64,000 bases of DNA, taken from positions 28,962,473 through 29,026,472 of the forward strand of contig NC_054709.1 of assembly GCF_016097555.1 (NCBI RefSeq). The letters run 5' to 3'. Of this stretch, positions 42,640 to 54,150 are shown in pieces (positions within the stretch are counted from its first letter, which is position 1; every line of letters begins with the position of its first letter). The position numbers and the translations under genes were made by a program. Below the pieces are notes generated by a model that did no database searches, had not been told where the DNA came from, and saw only the letters and a program-made list of their open reading frames with translations. The DNA comes from Gigantopelta aegis. Its lineage: Eukaryota > Mollusca > Gastropoda > Neomphalida > Peltospiridae.

Positions 42640-43375
42640 AGGTGTTGACAGCGACTTTCTCTGGCTAGCAGGACAGAAATGTTCTGAAGACGGCTGGCAA
42701 GACAGCGACTTTCTCTGGCTAGCAGGACAAAAATGTTCTGAAGACGGCTGGCAACGGCTGGCAAGACAGCGACTTTCTCTGGCTGGCAGGACAGAAATGT
42801 TCTGAAGACGGCTGGCAACGGCTGGCAAGACAGCGACTTTCTCTGGCTAGCAGCGACAAAAATTTCTCTGGCTAGCAGGACAGAAATGTTCTGAAGACGG
42901 CTGGCAACGGCTGGCAAGACAGCGACTTTCTCTGGCTGGCAGGACAGAAATGTTCTGAAGACGGCTGGCAACGGCTGGCAAGACAGCGACTTTCTCTGGC
43001 TAGCAGGACAGAAATGTTCTGAAGGCGGCTGGCAAGACAGCGACTTTCTCTGGCTAGCAGGACAGAAATGTTCTGCAGGCGGCTGGCAAGACAGCGACTT
43101 TCTCTGGCTAGCAGGACAGAAATGTTCTGCAGGCGGCTGGCAAGACAGCGACTTTCTCTGGCTAGCAGGACAGAAATGTTCTGACAGGCGGCTGGCAAGA
43201 AACAGGCGGCTGGCAAGACAACGACTAAGTCTGGCTGGCAGGACAGAAATGTTCTGCAGGCGGCTGGCAAGACAGCGACTATCTCTGGCTGGCAGGACAG
43301 AAGTGTTCTGCAGGCGGCTGGCAAGACAGCGACTTTCTCTGGCTAGCAGGAGAAATGTTCTGAAGGCGGCTGGCA
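42640..43375. repeat. 54/64-bp minisatellite in GPCR 2 5' flank, about 12 copies
   Basis: Unit ACAGCGACTTTCTCTGGCTA/GCAGGACAGAAATGTTCTGA/AGGCGGCTGGCAAG. Some units add a 10-bp CGGCTGGCAA. GPCR 1 has a single copy at the same place, so the array grew after duplication. All three minus-strand frames are largely open. Confidence 0.93.
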
Positions 43376-43470
43376 AGACGACAATCACGAAGTGATGGAT
43401 GGTCAGCAATGCCAGCGTAACGCCATCTGCAAAGAACAGGAGCAAAATTCAGAAAACATCGCAACTTTTA
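43376..43470 (-). promoter_or_regulatory. Conserved 5' block of GPCR 2
   Basis: GTGATGGATGGTCAGCAATG and CATCTGCAAAGAACAGGAGC match the block upstream of GPCR 1. A SINE A insertion begins immediately beyond it. Confidence 0.5.
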
Positions 43471-43473
43471 CTT

Positions 43474-43775
43474 TAGCCCAGTGGTAAAGGACTCGCTTGA
43501 TGCACTGTCGGTCTAGAATCGATTCCCGTCGGTGGACCTATTGGGTTATTTCTCGCTCTAGCCAGTGCACCACGACTGGTATATTATCAAAGACCACGGT
43601 ATGTGCTATCCTGTCTATTGGATGATGCATATAAAAGATACCTTGCTACTAATGGGAAGATGTAGGGTTCCATCTCTATGACTGTCAATATGACCATATG
43701 TTTGACATACAGTAGCCTATCATTAATAAGTCAATATGCTCTAGTGGTGTCGTTAAACAAAACAAACTTCTTCGT
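43474..43775 (+). repeat. SINE family A (variant tail), head trimmed
   Basis: TTTAGCCCAGTGGTAAAGGA to GCTCTAGTGGTGTCGTTAAA and ACAAACTTC. Confidence 0.88.
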
Positions 43776-43807
43776 TCATTTATAGTTATTTTCTTCCTTG
43801 TATCCGA

Positions 43808-43995
43808 TTAACGTTCAAGCACGCTGTCCTGAGCGCACACCTCGGCTATCTGGGTTGTCTTCCCAGAAGAGTGGGTTCGTAGAGAATAAGAGAGGTCGTT
43901 AAACTTGCCCTGGGTAGGAGCCGATACCGGGATGGGAACCAATAACCTACCAGCCTTAAGTCCGATGGATTAACCACTACTACGACACCGAGGAG
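43808..43995 (-). repeat. SINE family C, internally deleted
   Basis: TTCAAGCACGCTGTCCTGAG to CGACACCGAGG, with a gap replacing the CACTAACCACTAAC segment. Confidence 0.8.
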
Positions 43996-44074
43996 GGTCG
44001 TTTACCGTTACATGTGTTTGGTATTTATTTTACATGTTAAAAAAATATGTAATTAGCGAATATTGATCCGGGGT

Positions 44075-44105
<31 letters not shown>

Positions 44106-44267
44106 GGGTAAAGACGAAAAACTTATGCGTGAAACAGATACCAAATGTACTGACAATACCAAACATACATGTTGCGGTTGGGGAGACAAGGATTGGGATA
44201 TTTTGGAGATGGCCAGCGAAAGAAGTTGAAAGATAGGATAGGAGATTGGGAAGAAATTAAATAAAGG

Positions 44268-44392
44268 GTCACACCAGTTGTGGAGCACTGGCTGAAACGA
44301 GAAATAGCCCAATAGGGCCACCGGCGGGGATAGACCCTAGACCGACCGCGCATCACGCGAACGCTTCACCACTGGGCTACGTCTCGCCTCCT
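44268..44392 (-). repeat. SINE family A head fragment
   Basis: ACACCAGTTGTGGAGCACTG to GGGCTACGTCTCGCC. The tail half is missing. Confidence 0.82.
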
Positions 44393-44616
44393 ACACGCTA
44401 CAGTTTTACATCCTTGATGTTTTGTTCCCTGATCAGTTAGGACATGTTTTATGTTTAATTGTACATGCATATTGTTTGGCCTGTGTTAAAAAATTGTGTG
44501 TGTGTGTGTTTTTAACGGTTGTTTTTCAGTATTCAAACATGCTTACTGTGGGTACAGTGAAGAGCATTGACAGAAACATTTATTTTCGACTGAATGTGAA
44601 ATTAACCCCACATTTC

Positions 44617-44745
44617 AGAGGCGGATCGGGGAGGGGGGCAGTTATAATTTTATTATATATTAATTTTCATTTTTTTTCCTCCTCCAAACCTACCCCAAAG
44701 TTCCATTGGCATTCCGCCTCAAGTCATTCCCCCCCCCCTCCCCCC

Positions 44746-44783
<38 letters not shown>

Positions 44784-44812
44784 GAAAGGATTTTACTGGA
44801 TACGCCACTGTC
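44617..44812. mobile_element. Poly-G/C element with GGCGGATC and CGCCACTG ends
   Basis: AGAGGCGGATCGGGG start and GGATACGCCACTG end, with C and A homopolymers inside (44730-44774). Shares AAGTTCCATTGGCATTCCGC with the inverted segment at 54035-54065. Confidence 0.6.
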
Positions 44813-44819
44813 ATTTTGT

Positions 44820-45230
44820 ATAGCATTTTTTTTCAGGAAGATCGTTCTACATCTGACAGTGATTTGATGGGTTAAAAAATGCACCAATTTGCAATTTTCC
44901 ACGTTTAACTAGTATATGTACAATTGTTTAAACATCAAAGATAACGTATGTGCAAGTCAAAGTGTGCACTAGAGCTACAACAGACCCAAGCAACAAGCAT
45001 GACATGTATCGTGAATATGGTGAATATGGGTCCAGAACACCAACAACAACAACAACAACAAAAAAACCCCAAAGAAACCAAAACGTATTGCATTTTTAAG
45101 CTTTAATTTAAAAAAATTTATTTTAAAATGCAAGTATTATTTAAAGTTTCTAATGAGGAATCGAGTTGATTACTTATAACTCAGTGGATGTTGGGTGGAT
45201 GGGTGGAGCTTGGGTGGGGTGGGGAGCTGA

Positions 45231-45261
<31 letters not shown>

Positions 45262-46290
45262 ATATATATATATGTGTGTAGAGGAATGTGTATATAGTTT
45301 TTATAAAGAACAGTTAGGTTTTAACATTTTTATTGTCATAAAATATTATAAACATAACAAACACTAAAATGAGGTTTTTAGCACTTTTATTGTAATAAAA
45401 TAGTATAAAATATTCTAAATACAAGTCTAAATGTAATTCAAACTCAGTATCCAAGCTTGAAGTTTTAACTTGTTTATTCTTCTGTTTCTTCTCAGTCTGG
45501 CTATAATAGCTTGTCTTTCTATTGTTTCTGCATTACTGATAGAAGCTGAGTGTGTCTCAATCTGCAGGTGTCTTTTCTTCTTACTGGTTGTTCCAGCTTG
45601 GCTTTTGATAAAAGAGTCTTTATTTTATGTGAAACACCCAAACTGCTTCATTCTGCTGCTGTTTGTGATCTTGAGTGTTCTTGAAAGTTGTTGCACAGTA
45701 TTTTCAGTTTTACACCAGGCTTATGTGTATTTATTATTATGTATGTTATTTGTAATATACTAATATTACAAAAGAGTGTATGAACTTGAATATGTATCAA
45801 ATGATGTGTATTTATGTTATTGTGGTGATATACGCACATCATGTTATGTTGTGTTAGTAATATTGTATTAAAATATGAACTGAATGTTATGTTGCATTTA
45901 TTTAACCATGTATAATACTAGTAAATATGTCATTCTATGATTGTAGACTGATGAAATTTACTGTATGAGATATATTGTGATATTGTATTATTTTAAGCAG
46001 TTAAACTGTATATGTGAATATGTAAATATATGAATACTTAGCAGAAGTACATATAAATTATATGAGTATTAATATCGTATATGTACATAAGAATATATTT
46101 GTTTTATTTATAAGGTTTTAAAATAGTCCGGAATACACGTCTTCGAACCCCTCATCACAGACTTGTTGTATTGAACATAAGATAAACAAATACAACCTGT
46201 GTTATAATGGAGTCGACATGCGCTTCACGTTAAACCAAATTGCGAAATCAAATAGTTTGCGAACTTTGGAGAAATGTTAGCTGATTGAAC
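44820..46290. other. No recognised gene
   Basis: Very AT-rich. (CTAT)n at 45234-45260. The hydrophobic ORF at 45470 is low-complexity without motif or splice support. Confidence 0.5.
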
Positions 46291-46395
46291 CGGGTGGGGG
46301 TGGGGGTGGGGAGGGGGGGGGGGGGGGGGTAGGTGGGGGTGGGGGTGGTGGGGGAGGGTGGTGGTGGTGGTGGGTGTGTGTGTGTGTGTGTGCTA
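46290..46395. repeat. G-rich tract with G-quadruplex potential
   Basis: GGGGGT, G16 and GGT runs over about 90 bp followed by (TG)n. Confidence 0.92.
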
Positions 46396-46423
46396 TCCTC
46401 AAATCAACAGGAAAACACTAGCG

Positions 46424-46482
46424 GTAGTACTCTGACTGTAAGAGAGCTAGACGGACATTTGGAAGGTTATACGCTCTCATTA
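46424..46482. repeat. Inverted repeat, left arm
   Basis: GAGAGCTAGACGGACATTTG then GAAGGTTATACGCTC. Matches the inverse at 47674-47728 over about 50 bp. Confidence 0.85.
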
Positions 46483-46491
46483 CAGTCAGGA

Positions 46492-46818
46492 AGGAAGGAT
46501 ATGTTTTATTTAACAATGCACTCAACACATTTTATTTACGGTTATATGGCGTCAGACATATGGTTAAGGACCACACAGATATTGAGAGAGGAAACCCGCT
46601 GTCGCCACTGCATGGGCTACTCTTTTCGATTAGCAGCAAGGGATATTTTATATGCACAATCCCACAGATAGGATAACACATACCACGGCCTTTGATATAC
46701 CAGTCGTGATGTACTGGATGGAGCGAGAAATAGCCCAATGGGCTCACCGACGGGGATCGATCCCAGACCGACCGTGCATCAAGCGAACGCTTTACCACTG
46801 GGCTACGTCCCGCCCCCA
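46492..46818 (-). repeat. SINE family A
   Basis: Full-length inverted copy after AGGAAGGATATG; head at CTACGTCCCGCCCCC. Confidence 0.92.
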
Positions 46819-46987
46819 TTTCAATCAGAGACCAAGCTATGTAATTTTCTCTCAACCGCTGCCCACCAAAGAGTAGTCAAAGATTCCCGCTCTAATACCA
46901 CAACAATCCTATGTTTGACGTTAAATACATTTACATTGATCATTTTCGAGTTCCTTGATTAAAAAAAAAATCCAAATATTAATCACT

Positions 46988-47142
46988 CATATAAAAGATC
47001 CCTTGCAACTAAGCTTAATGGAAAAAAATTAGCGGGTTTCCTCTCTAACACTATGATGAAATTACCAAATATTTGACATCAAATAGCCGATGATTAATGA
47101 ATCAATGTGTTCTAGTTGTGTCGTTAAACAAATCAAACTTCT
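46988..47142 (+). repeat. SINE family A, variant tail, 3' half
   Basis: CATATAAAAGATCCCTTGCA to GTTCTAGTTGTGTCGTTAAA. A G20 tract follows at 47143. Confidence 0.82.
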
Positions 47143-47281
47143 TTTTGGGGGGGGGGGGGGGGTGGTGATTGCCGGGCTCTTGTATTATCGTATGAGACGG
47201 CCCCTGGAAGACGGAATCCCTGAGTGGGCGATCATGTGCACAGGTACTCCCAAACAGAAACCCCCAATACAAATACTGCAG

Positions 47282-47474
47282 CAATCTAATTAAAATTAGC
47301 ATTTGTAATTCACATGAAACATATCGTATACCCTCCGGATAATTCGGAATATTTTCAAATTATTTTCAAATCACTGGCATGATTCTGCAAGTAAGGTTTT
47401 GATTGGTGGACATGAGCTACAGTTGGCTGCTGTTAGATCCACGTGTAATAGTGGAGCTAATTTTAATTAGATTG
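47282..47474. mobile_element. MULE-like MITE, short internal-deletion copy
   Basis: CAATCTAATTAAAATTAGC to GCTAATTTTAATTAGATTG, 193 bp. Flanks ATACTGCAG and ATACTGTAG form a 9-bp duplication with one change. Confidence 0.88.
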
Positions 47475-47673
47475 ATACTGTAGTTACATATATAAAGAGT
47501 ATTATATAATAATCTGACGTTATTGTTTGGGGATACCTGTGATCATGTGACGCTACATCACGATATAGGTCAACGACCTTAGAATTCTGCTGTCCGCAGT
47601 TTGCCGAAGCTTAGCTAAATGTGGGCGCTGTCGGGTTTCTTTCTGTAGTGTGTGTATTAGTAATTAATATTTG

Positions 47674-47728
47674 GAGCGTATAACCTTCCAAATATCCGTC
47701 TAGCTCTCTTACAGTCAGAGTACTCGGG
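47674..47728. repeat. Inverted repeat, right arm
   Basis: GAGCGTATAACCTTCCAAAT then ATCCGTCTAGCTCTC. Pairs with 46424-46482. Confidence 0.85.
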
Positions 47729-47798
47729 CTTTTCTCGCATTTTGACCTCGTTTTTGGCCATCGATCGTAATCTTTTTTTTTTTCCATACAAAACAAAG

Positions 47799-48125
47799 AA
47801 GGAAGGATATGTTTTATTTAACAATGCACTCAACACATTTTATTTACGGTTATATGGCGTCGGACATATGGTTAAGTACCACACAGATATTGAGAGAGGA
47901 AACCCGCTGTCGCCACTTCATGGGCTACTCTTTCCGATTAGCAGCAAGGGATCTTTTATATGCACCATCCTACAGACAGGATAGTAGATACCACGGCCTT
48001 TGTTACACCAGTTGTGTAGCACTGGCTGGAACGAGAAATAGCCCAATGGGACCCACCGACGGGGATCGATCTTAAATAGATCGCGCATCAGGCGAACGCT
48101 GTACCACTGAGCTACGTCCCGCCCC
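47799..48125 (-). repeat. SINE family A
   Basis: Full-length inverted copy. It starts with AAGGAAGGATATGTTTTATT, the same junction as the 46492 copy. Confidence 0.92.
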
Positions 48126-48129
48126 TTCA

Positions 48130-48690
48130 CACACATTTTTTTTTTATGTAAAGTAATTCATAAGATAAACTGCAGAGGAATATGTATTAGGAATAATTTA
48201 TTTTATCTCGCCTGCATCATGTAAAATTCTTTAATCTCATTGGTTGTTTGCCGTTGGACAAATCTCTTATACCCCAGTTAATGCTAAAACAATAATTAGA
48301 TTATAAATAACATTGATAACACTGGTCAACAATTTTTCAAAAGTTGTCTGCTTCTGAGATTAAATAAGCTATTTCTTATGTATTCTGATGTGCTGATTTC
48401 AAATATCACAATTAAAATTGCTAGTTGGCTATTGTTTCAAAGATAAACGAGGTATATTGTGTTCATTATTTATTATCACATAAAGCATATATTATATGGT
48501 GTACATGGAAGATTTTCAGTCATGGAATGAGAAATTATGCTGTTCATCATATGCTCTTTGTTATTTCACCAGATTAGGTCATCTGCTCGGCTTTATGTAA
48601 TGATTACTAGGAATTACTGCATAGTTTACTCTTTAATCTGTGTCTACCCTACGCTTTTTGGCTTGTCGTTTGTAGATATTAAATGGAACA
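48130..48690. other. No recognised gene
   Basis: AT-rich, no repeat family or ORF recognised. It immediately follows the 3' end of the pseudogene at 48693. Confidence 0.5.
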
Positions 48691-48692
48691 TC

Positions 48693-49860
48693 TCATGTCA
48701 CTGTCCAGCAATAGTCTGCTAGCATTGCTGGGCTCCATTTGCTTTGATATCGTTTCTTCATGGATGAGATGTCATGGTGAAACCGCTCACAGTGCTCGTC
48801 ACTTACTGCTCCACAGTTCAATGGAAAGAAATCTAGATGCGAATCCAAAAAATGGATCTTAAGTGACATGTTACATCCCATGCATTTATATGCCTTGAGG
48901 AGGTTTTCTACCAACTCTGTGTAGTTCTCTGCTTTTTCGTTTCCTAGAAATCTTGTTGCTACTGGTGCAGAGTCAAACTCAATATCTCTAAGAAGTTCAC
49001 GAATCTGAGGACCAATAAAAACACCCTCCTTTATCTTGGCATCACTTAATCTGGGAAATTTAGAAGTGAGGTACTTGAAAGCCGTATCTGTTTTGTTCAT
49101 GGCTTTGACAAAATTCTACATGAGGCCCAGTTTTATATGTAAGGGTGGTAACAATATCTTGCTTGATTCAACAAGTGGTGGATGCTGAACGTGTTTCTTC
49201 CCAGGCTCCAATGATGGACGGAGTGGCCAATCTTTCTTGACATAGTAGAAAGTCCTTGCGCGGCTGTCCCATTCACATAGAAAGCAGCAGTATTTTGTAT
49301 ATCCTCCCTGCAAACCCATCAGAAGAGCAACAACCTTCAAATCACCACAGACCTGTCACTGATGTTGGTCATAGTTTATGCACTTCAACAACTGCTTTAT
49401 GTTTTCTTAAGTTTCTTTCATATGCGCTGCATAACCCAATGGAATTGATGGCTTAATAAAGCAAAACAGCTTTAAGACTCGTCTTAGATGAATCGATGAA
49501 GAGCCTCCATTCACATGGATCATGAGCTATTTTGAGGGCTTCCATCAGACCAGTGATATTGTTGCACGCCACTATATCACCTTCCATAGAGAAGAATGGG
49601 GTTAACTGCTGTTGACGGTCAGGAAATTTGGAAATTCTAACTTCAGCTGCTAGGAGATTCCACTGCTGCAGTCGAGAGCCTAAGAGCTCTGCCTTATTCC
49701 TGGGGAGCTCTAAATCCCTGACTAAGTCATGAAGTTCACCTTGAGTTATGAGGTGTGGTTCAGAGGAGAATTCTTTGTCAAAATCTGGGTCATTAGTCAT
49801 CGAAGGTCCAGGACTGCAATCATCATTTTCTTCCTCTTCCTCGTCTGATTCAAGTGAGAA
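48693..49860 (-). pseudogene. Decayed multicopy invertebrate gene (LDSHLDFFP / DEHCERFHHDI family)
   Basis: Minus-strand order: acidic ESDEEEEENDD, then HDLVRDLELPRNKAELLGSR, LTPFFSMEGDIVACNNITGL, EWRLFIDSSKTSLKAVLLY, PLGYAAHMKET, DLKVVALLMGLQGGYTKYCC and FLCEWDSR, HPPLVESSKILLPPLHIKLG, GPQIRELLRD, KIHFLDSHLDFFP, VSDEHCERFHHDISSMKKRY and WSPAMLADYCW. I recall the same block order in repeated, probably transposon-derived genes of insects, cnidarians and molluscs. At least three in-frame stops (KET*EN, HQ*QV, LM*NF) and a shift near 49455 break it. Coding order is otherwise collinear and nearly complete. Confidence 0.8.
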
Positions 49861-49869
49861 TCAACTTGA

Positions 49870-50370
49870 TGCAGAAATGTGAAAACTTAATACAAAATAT
49901 TATCAAATTCAGTATACGGATTAAATACTGTCTGACGTATAAAGAGTCTGATGTAATGAACAAATATTTATTCTGAGAGTAGATAAAATGTAAATCCATA
50001 TAAATTAATGTACTTTTATCTTACCTCTAATCACAATAATGACTTAAACAACACAACCACCTCGTTCGACAGCTGAAACAATACTGAGGGAGCGTGAGTG
50101 TGGTTTGCGATGTGCCTGAATGTGCGTGTTTGTACTCGTACTGACACAGCACTGTATCTATAAAAGTTGAGCTAATAATCAATTTTAAATATCATTCTCA
50201 TTATCAGTGGAGCCGAATTAGTCAAATTATACTACATTTGCTTCAGAAGCATTTTGGCTGTTGACCAGTGTAATCAATCAAGTATATTAATATCTGTTTC
50301 AGACAATTTCGTATTACAAACATTTGAGTTAAAAACTCGTTTATTGATGGAACTATTTTTCGTCACTGGC
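49870..50370. other. No recognised gene
   Basis: AT-rich spacer between the pseudogene and family X copy 2. Confidence 0.5.
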
Positions 50371-52030
50371 AAGTGGTTTCGTTTGCGTCCGCGTGTTACC
50401 GCTCCGTTAATAAATTGTTCATTCCGAGCTATGCCTTCGATGAGGAAAGACGTGTCGCTCTACTCTACTCTCTCGAGTTGCCCCCCCCCCCCCCCCCCCC
50501 CACCCACCTGGGGGGACTTATTGCAAGCTACGGCTCTTTGTTGGAGTACCGCGTCGCTTACATTGGCTCACGGGCAACCGTGACTTTGGTGTATGGCGAC
50601 GCGGTAACGAACACGACGAAGAGGAAGAGAAGAGGAAGGAGGAAGAGGAAACCTGCAGCAGGGACGGCTCAGGGGGGACCTAAACTGGCGGCTCAACCGC
50701 CAGCGGCGGTCCTGTCTGCGTCGCCGCCCCCACTCCCGGGACCCGACCAACCAGTGCCAGCCGATGCAGATACCTCTGAACAGACTGAGCCAGTCGACCA
50801 GTCGACGCCCAGTCCACGGCGTGCGTCTCCCGTTCCAACCCCTTCGAGGCGGTAGGCGTCGAGTCCCCCACCCCCGGGGGGCTCCGCCAAGATTCCTATG
50901 GATGGTGCTGCTGCGAAGCGGAATGCCGTCACCCTACCGAGTAGTGACCAGCCAGCCAAGGCCCGGCCTTCCGCGACCGCCCGGGGCAGGGACGCCGCCT
51001 GGAGCCTAGCCATCTCCAAGATCAAGGGCCAGTACGCTCGATACTTGATCGGGGACACCTCGGACACCAGCTCACTGCCAGTAGGCATTCTTGAGGGCAA
51101 CTTTAAGAAGTTTCCTGACGGAGTTGAGTGTGCCATCCACGCCATGGAACTACGAGACGGGAAGTTTGGACTTGTGGTGACGTCGCGCCGAGATGATCTC
51201 TACAGACAGGGAATACTCTTCGAAGACATGGACAACTACACCATCCACAGAGTACTGAAGATCATCGCCGGCGCCCATTACGTCGAGCTAGCTAAGACCT
51301 TGCTAGCCCACCGTTGGAGGAAACTGGTGCCACAGTTCAACGCCAAGCACTTCATCTTGTCACCGTAGTCGCCAACTGTTCCAAGGGCTTAGTTGGATTT
51401 TAATTTTTTTTTTTTTTTTGTAAACAGTCCGACGCACTTTATTTTGGCAGCCCGTCTAAATTGCTCAAATCACCTTAAAACCTTTCGGTCGTGCACTCTA
51501 ATTTTGTTCTTTGGACTTAAATTTTTGTCCAGACATGAGTTGTATGAATGAGCTCATTTTGGCTTTAGGTCTTTAACCTAACTACTAAATTCGTATTCCA
51601 AATTCCGCCCACTTTAAACTGACCCCCCCCCCCCCCCCCCCCCCGGGCCCGGACCATAATGATCGGACTTTAAACTTTTAGACCTCCGTTCAAAATTATA
51701 TGTCGAAATTATTCTCTTTTTTTATTATTAAATAGTCCGATCCTGTCTTCTTTCTCTTATTTATTTTTGGACTGTCTATCTAAAATGCTCCAAATTATAT
51801 AAATATTCGGCCGATCAGTCAATTCTTTTTATTTTTGGCTTGTAACTTTTTATTTAATTTGTTTTTTAAATTCTATTAACTTTTTTTACTAATAGCTATT
51901 TTCAAAATTCTGCCCATTTGCAACTCTATCCTCCCCTCATCCCGAGTCAGGCCACCGATCTTATCGGAGGTCGGACTGGATGGGCGTGTTCGAAACCCTA
52001 GTGGTATATGGACACGTTAAATTGTTATCT
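50370..52030 (+). pseudogene. Coding repeat family X, copy 2
   Basis: One frame runs from about 50373 to TAG 51366-51368 with a single internal TAG at 50853-50855. It reads YGSLLEYRVAYIGSRATVTL and VYGD, a basic stretch (TKRKRRGRRKRKP), a long Pro/Ala-rich linker, then DGAAAKRNAVTLPSSDQPAK, LELRDGKFGLV-type sequence (MELRDGKFGLVVTSRRDDLY) and MDNYTIHRVLKIIAG. A C20 tract at 50480 disturbs the N-terminal part. The non-coding 3' part contains two ATTCCRAATTCCGCCCA-like segments and ends GGTATATGGACACGTTAAAT plus (CTAT)n, the layout of a non-LTR 3' end. Same family as 25850-26990. Function unknown. Confidence 0.72.
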
Positions 52031-52123
52031 ATCTATTTATCTATCTAATAAATTGTTAACAATTACTGTCTGGCGTTATTTTGATTATTTGGCTATATGG
52101 TTTAACATGCCGGCAGGATAAAT

Positions 52124-52252
52124 TCGTTGTAGTAGCATCTCTCGGGGTATATGGCTTTTTATGTACCCTCTGTGTGCCGTCGGCTCGGGGTAAAAGAAAA
52201 CACAGAGGGTACATAAAAAGCCATATACCCCTCGTGATGCTTCTACAACTTA
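52124..52252. repeat. Long hairpin, about 53-bp arms
   Basis: TATATGGCTTTTTATGTACC and CTCTGTGTG form the left arm; AACACAGAGGGTACATAAAA plus AGCCATATACCCC the right. The loop is about 22 bp of CGTCGGCTCGGGG type. Arms match almost perfectly. Confidence 0.9.
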
Positions 52253-52254
52253 TA

Positions 52255-52320
52255 GTGTACGAAGCCAAAATTAGGGTGCAAAAAATTACTGTCGTCGACC
52301 TTAAATGCACTGGTCGAATA
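52255..52320. repeat. Arm of the 39-kb inverted-repeat element
   Basis: GTACGAAGCCAAAATTAGGG and GTCGTCGACCTTAA match the arms at 39140/39735, beside the hairpin. Confidence 0.7.
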
Positions 52321-52329
52321 TTGGGTATG

Positions 52330-52880
52330 GTCGATTACTGGGGCCGTTAATTTAGCCTTAGCCTATTTGTCATGGTAGAATTATAACTGACTTTACCTGA
52401 TCATAATAACGTTCTTAGTTGCTCGTCCGATAACAATAGGTTTTTTTCCACACGGATCCACTTGCAGAAGGATGAGTCCAAGAATCACGTGCATTGATTT
52501 TGTTCAAAATAAAAAAAACAATACTGTTGCGTCGTGACGTCAGCAGACAACTACGTCACTGGTCGACTTCGGTTTGGTTTGGGGGTGGGAGTGGGAATGT
52601 AACCAATGACATGTGGACGAAGGCTACAAACGTTCCCGAATGGTTTCTCCAACGTAAAAACAAAAAAAACCCAAAACCAAATACAATAAAAATATAATTG
52701 TCTCAAAATTTAGGGAAGTGGGTAGGGCCCTTAGATCCGCCACCGAAATAATATAAAAATAAAAACAAGCCCAAAGCAACAGTCATTGTCATTTAAGTCA
52801 CTGTCAATAGCTGTAACAGTGCAACTGTAGACGAATACTGTATTCAATAACTTGCAATGCTGTTATTTCCGTAATTATTC
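52330..52880. other. No recognised gene
   Basis: Mixed AT-rich sequence; the only ORF (52494) lacks any motif. Confidence 0.5.
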
Positions 52881-52887
52881 CTGTAAA

Positions 52888-53032
52888 GCACTGGCGTAAG
52901 AAACCGGGGGGGGGGGGGGGGGGGGCCAAGGGGCATGTGCCATCCACTTTTCAGATATTTTGCTTTATAATAGTGTAAATACGAAAATGTGTCTCCCCCC
53001 CCCCCATTTTGGCACCTTCGTACGCCACTGTA
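52888..53032. mobile_element. Poly-G MITE
   Basis: CACTGGCGTAAGAAACC, G23, then C11 and CATTTTGGCACCTTCGTACGCCACT. TGTAAAG flanks both ends. Family of 7781-7943. Confidence 0.78.
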
Positions 53033-53370
53033 AAGTAACAAAATTAGTCAACTTCAATAGGAGGGATTTGTAACTAAGCGCCCGGTCACTCACCCTTGTC
53101 AAAGTCGTATCCAAAACGAGGCTATAGGGGCAGAGTCGAGAAGACGTCATAACTAGCTACGATCTGCTTGCAGTTTTTCAATATCAGCGTCGATTGGTAA
53201 GTTATTTAATGTGCATTATATTTTATTTATTTCATTATTGACTTGATATAAATATGCGAATTATATGTGTATATTTTCCCTGTAAACATGTGAATGATAG
53301 CGACGAACGTTGATTGTCAGTGTCACTGTGGCCAATGTGGGCGTGTCGCGAACAAACTTCTCGACTATAG

Positions 53371-53576
53371 TATAGTCCGTCCCACAGAGAATGTTTTTTT
53401 TTTATACTATGAAATTTACTACAAATTATTTATTTCTGAGCTGATTGATTTGTAAATTGCACACAAAATTAGTATTTGTTTGTTATTTCCAAAACACTTT
53501 TACGTTTCGTCTTACGTCAAACCAAACTAAAATTATTTACAAAACAAATGTTTATAGAATGATGGGACGGACTATA
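53371..53576. mobile_element. TA-type MITE, complete 206-bp copy
   Basis: TATAGTCCGTCCCA at the left and TGGGACGGACTATA at the right form a perfect 14-bp TIR including TA. Interior matches 8885-9087 in inverse orientation. TA termini suggest Tc1/mariner-type mobilisation. Confidence 0.9.
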
Positions 53577-53924
53577 CTTCCATAGTAAACAACTTCTCAG
53601 TGCATGATTTTTATAACATATATATCGTTATGCAATGTAGATAATATATATTTCCTTGGACCTGTCAGTTTGTTTTTTTCTCAGTAAAATAGTGTTGTTT
53701 TTTGTTTCTGCCGCCAAGTACGAGCGACTTGTTGACAGGTTTTTTTTTGATATTTGTGTGGGGTTTTTGGTGGTTGATGTTTGGTGACAGGTTTTTTCGA
53801 AGATAAACCTTTGTTTGAGTCCACGCATTCAATGTAGTATTTTATGTACCAGTTCCAAAACAATCGGTTTTTTCCATAGGCTGTGTTGAAATTGCCGCAA
53901 TATTTTAGTGTAGGCTATCAGTGG

Positions 53925-54150
53925 CGGACCCAGAACATACATTGGGGTGGGGGGGGGGGGGGGGTGGGGGGTGGGGTGGGGGTGGGGGTGGGGATGTGGG
54001 GGCGGATCCAGAACATACATGGGGGGGCAATGACTTGAGGCGGAATGCCAAGGGAACTTTGGGGGAGGTTTGGAGGGGCATCGTAAAAAAAAGAAAGAAA
54101 ATTAATATATAATATAATTATAACTGTCGCAAAATTTAGGGGGCCCCGGG
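53925..54150. repeat. G-rich poly-G element pair
   Basis: AGTGGCGGACCCAGAACATA plus a 60-bp G/T tract, then GGCGGATCCAGAACATACAT again, so the edge is duplicated. Strong G-quadruplex potential. Confidence 0.75.

Noticed and set aside
42636..43445. N-terminal 270-residue extension of GPCR 2
   Set aside because: It is minisatellite translated in drifting frames and begins at a non-ATG codon; the paralogue starts at the ATG equivalent to 42635.
45470..45763. Hydrophobic 97-aa ORF as membrane protein
   Set aside because: AT-rich, low-complexity frame with no motif, no promoter and no conserved neighbour.
48537..48722. 61-aa ORF overlapping the pseudogene end
   Set aside because: Antisense shadow with no support.
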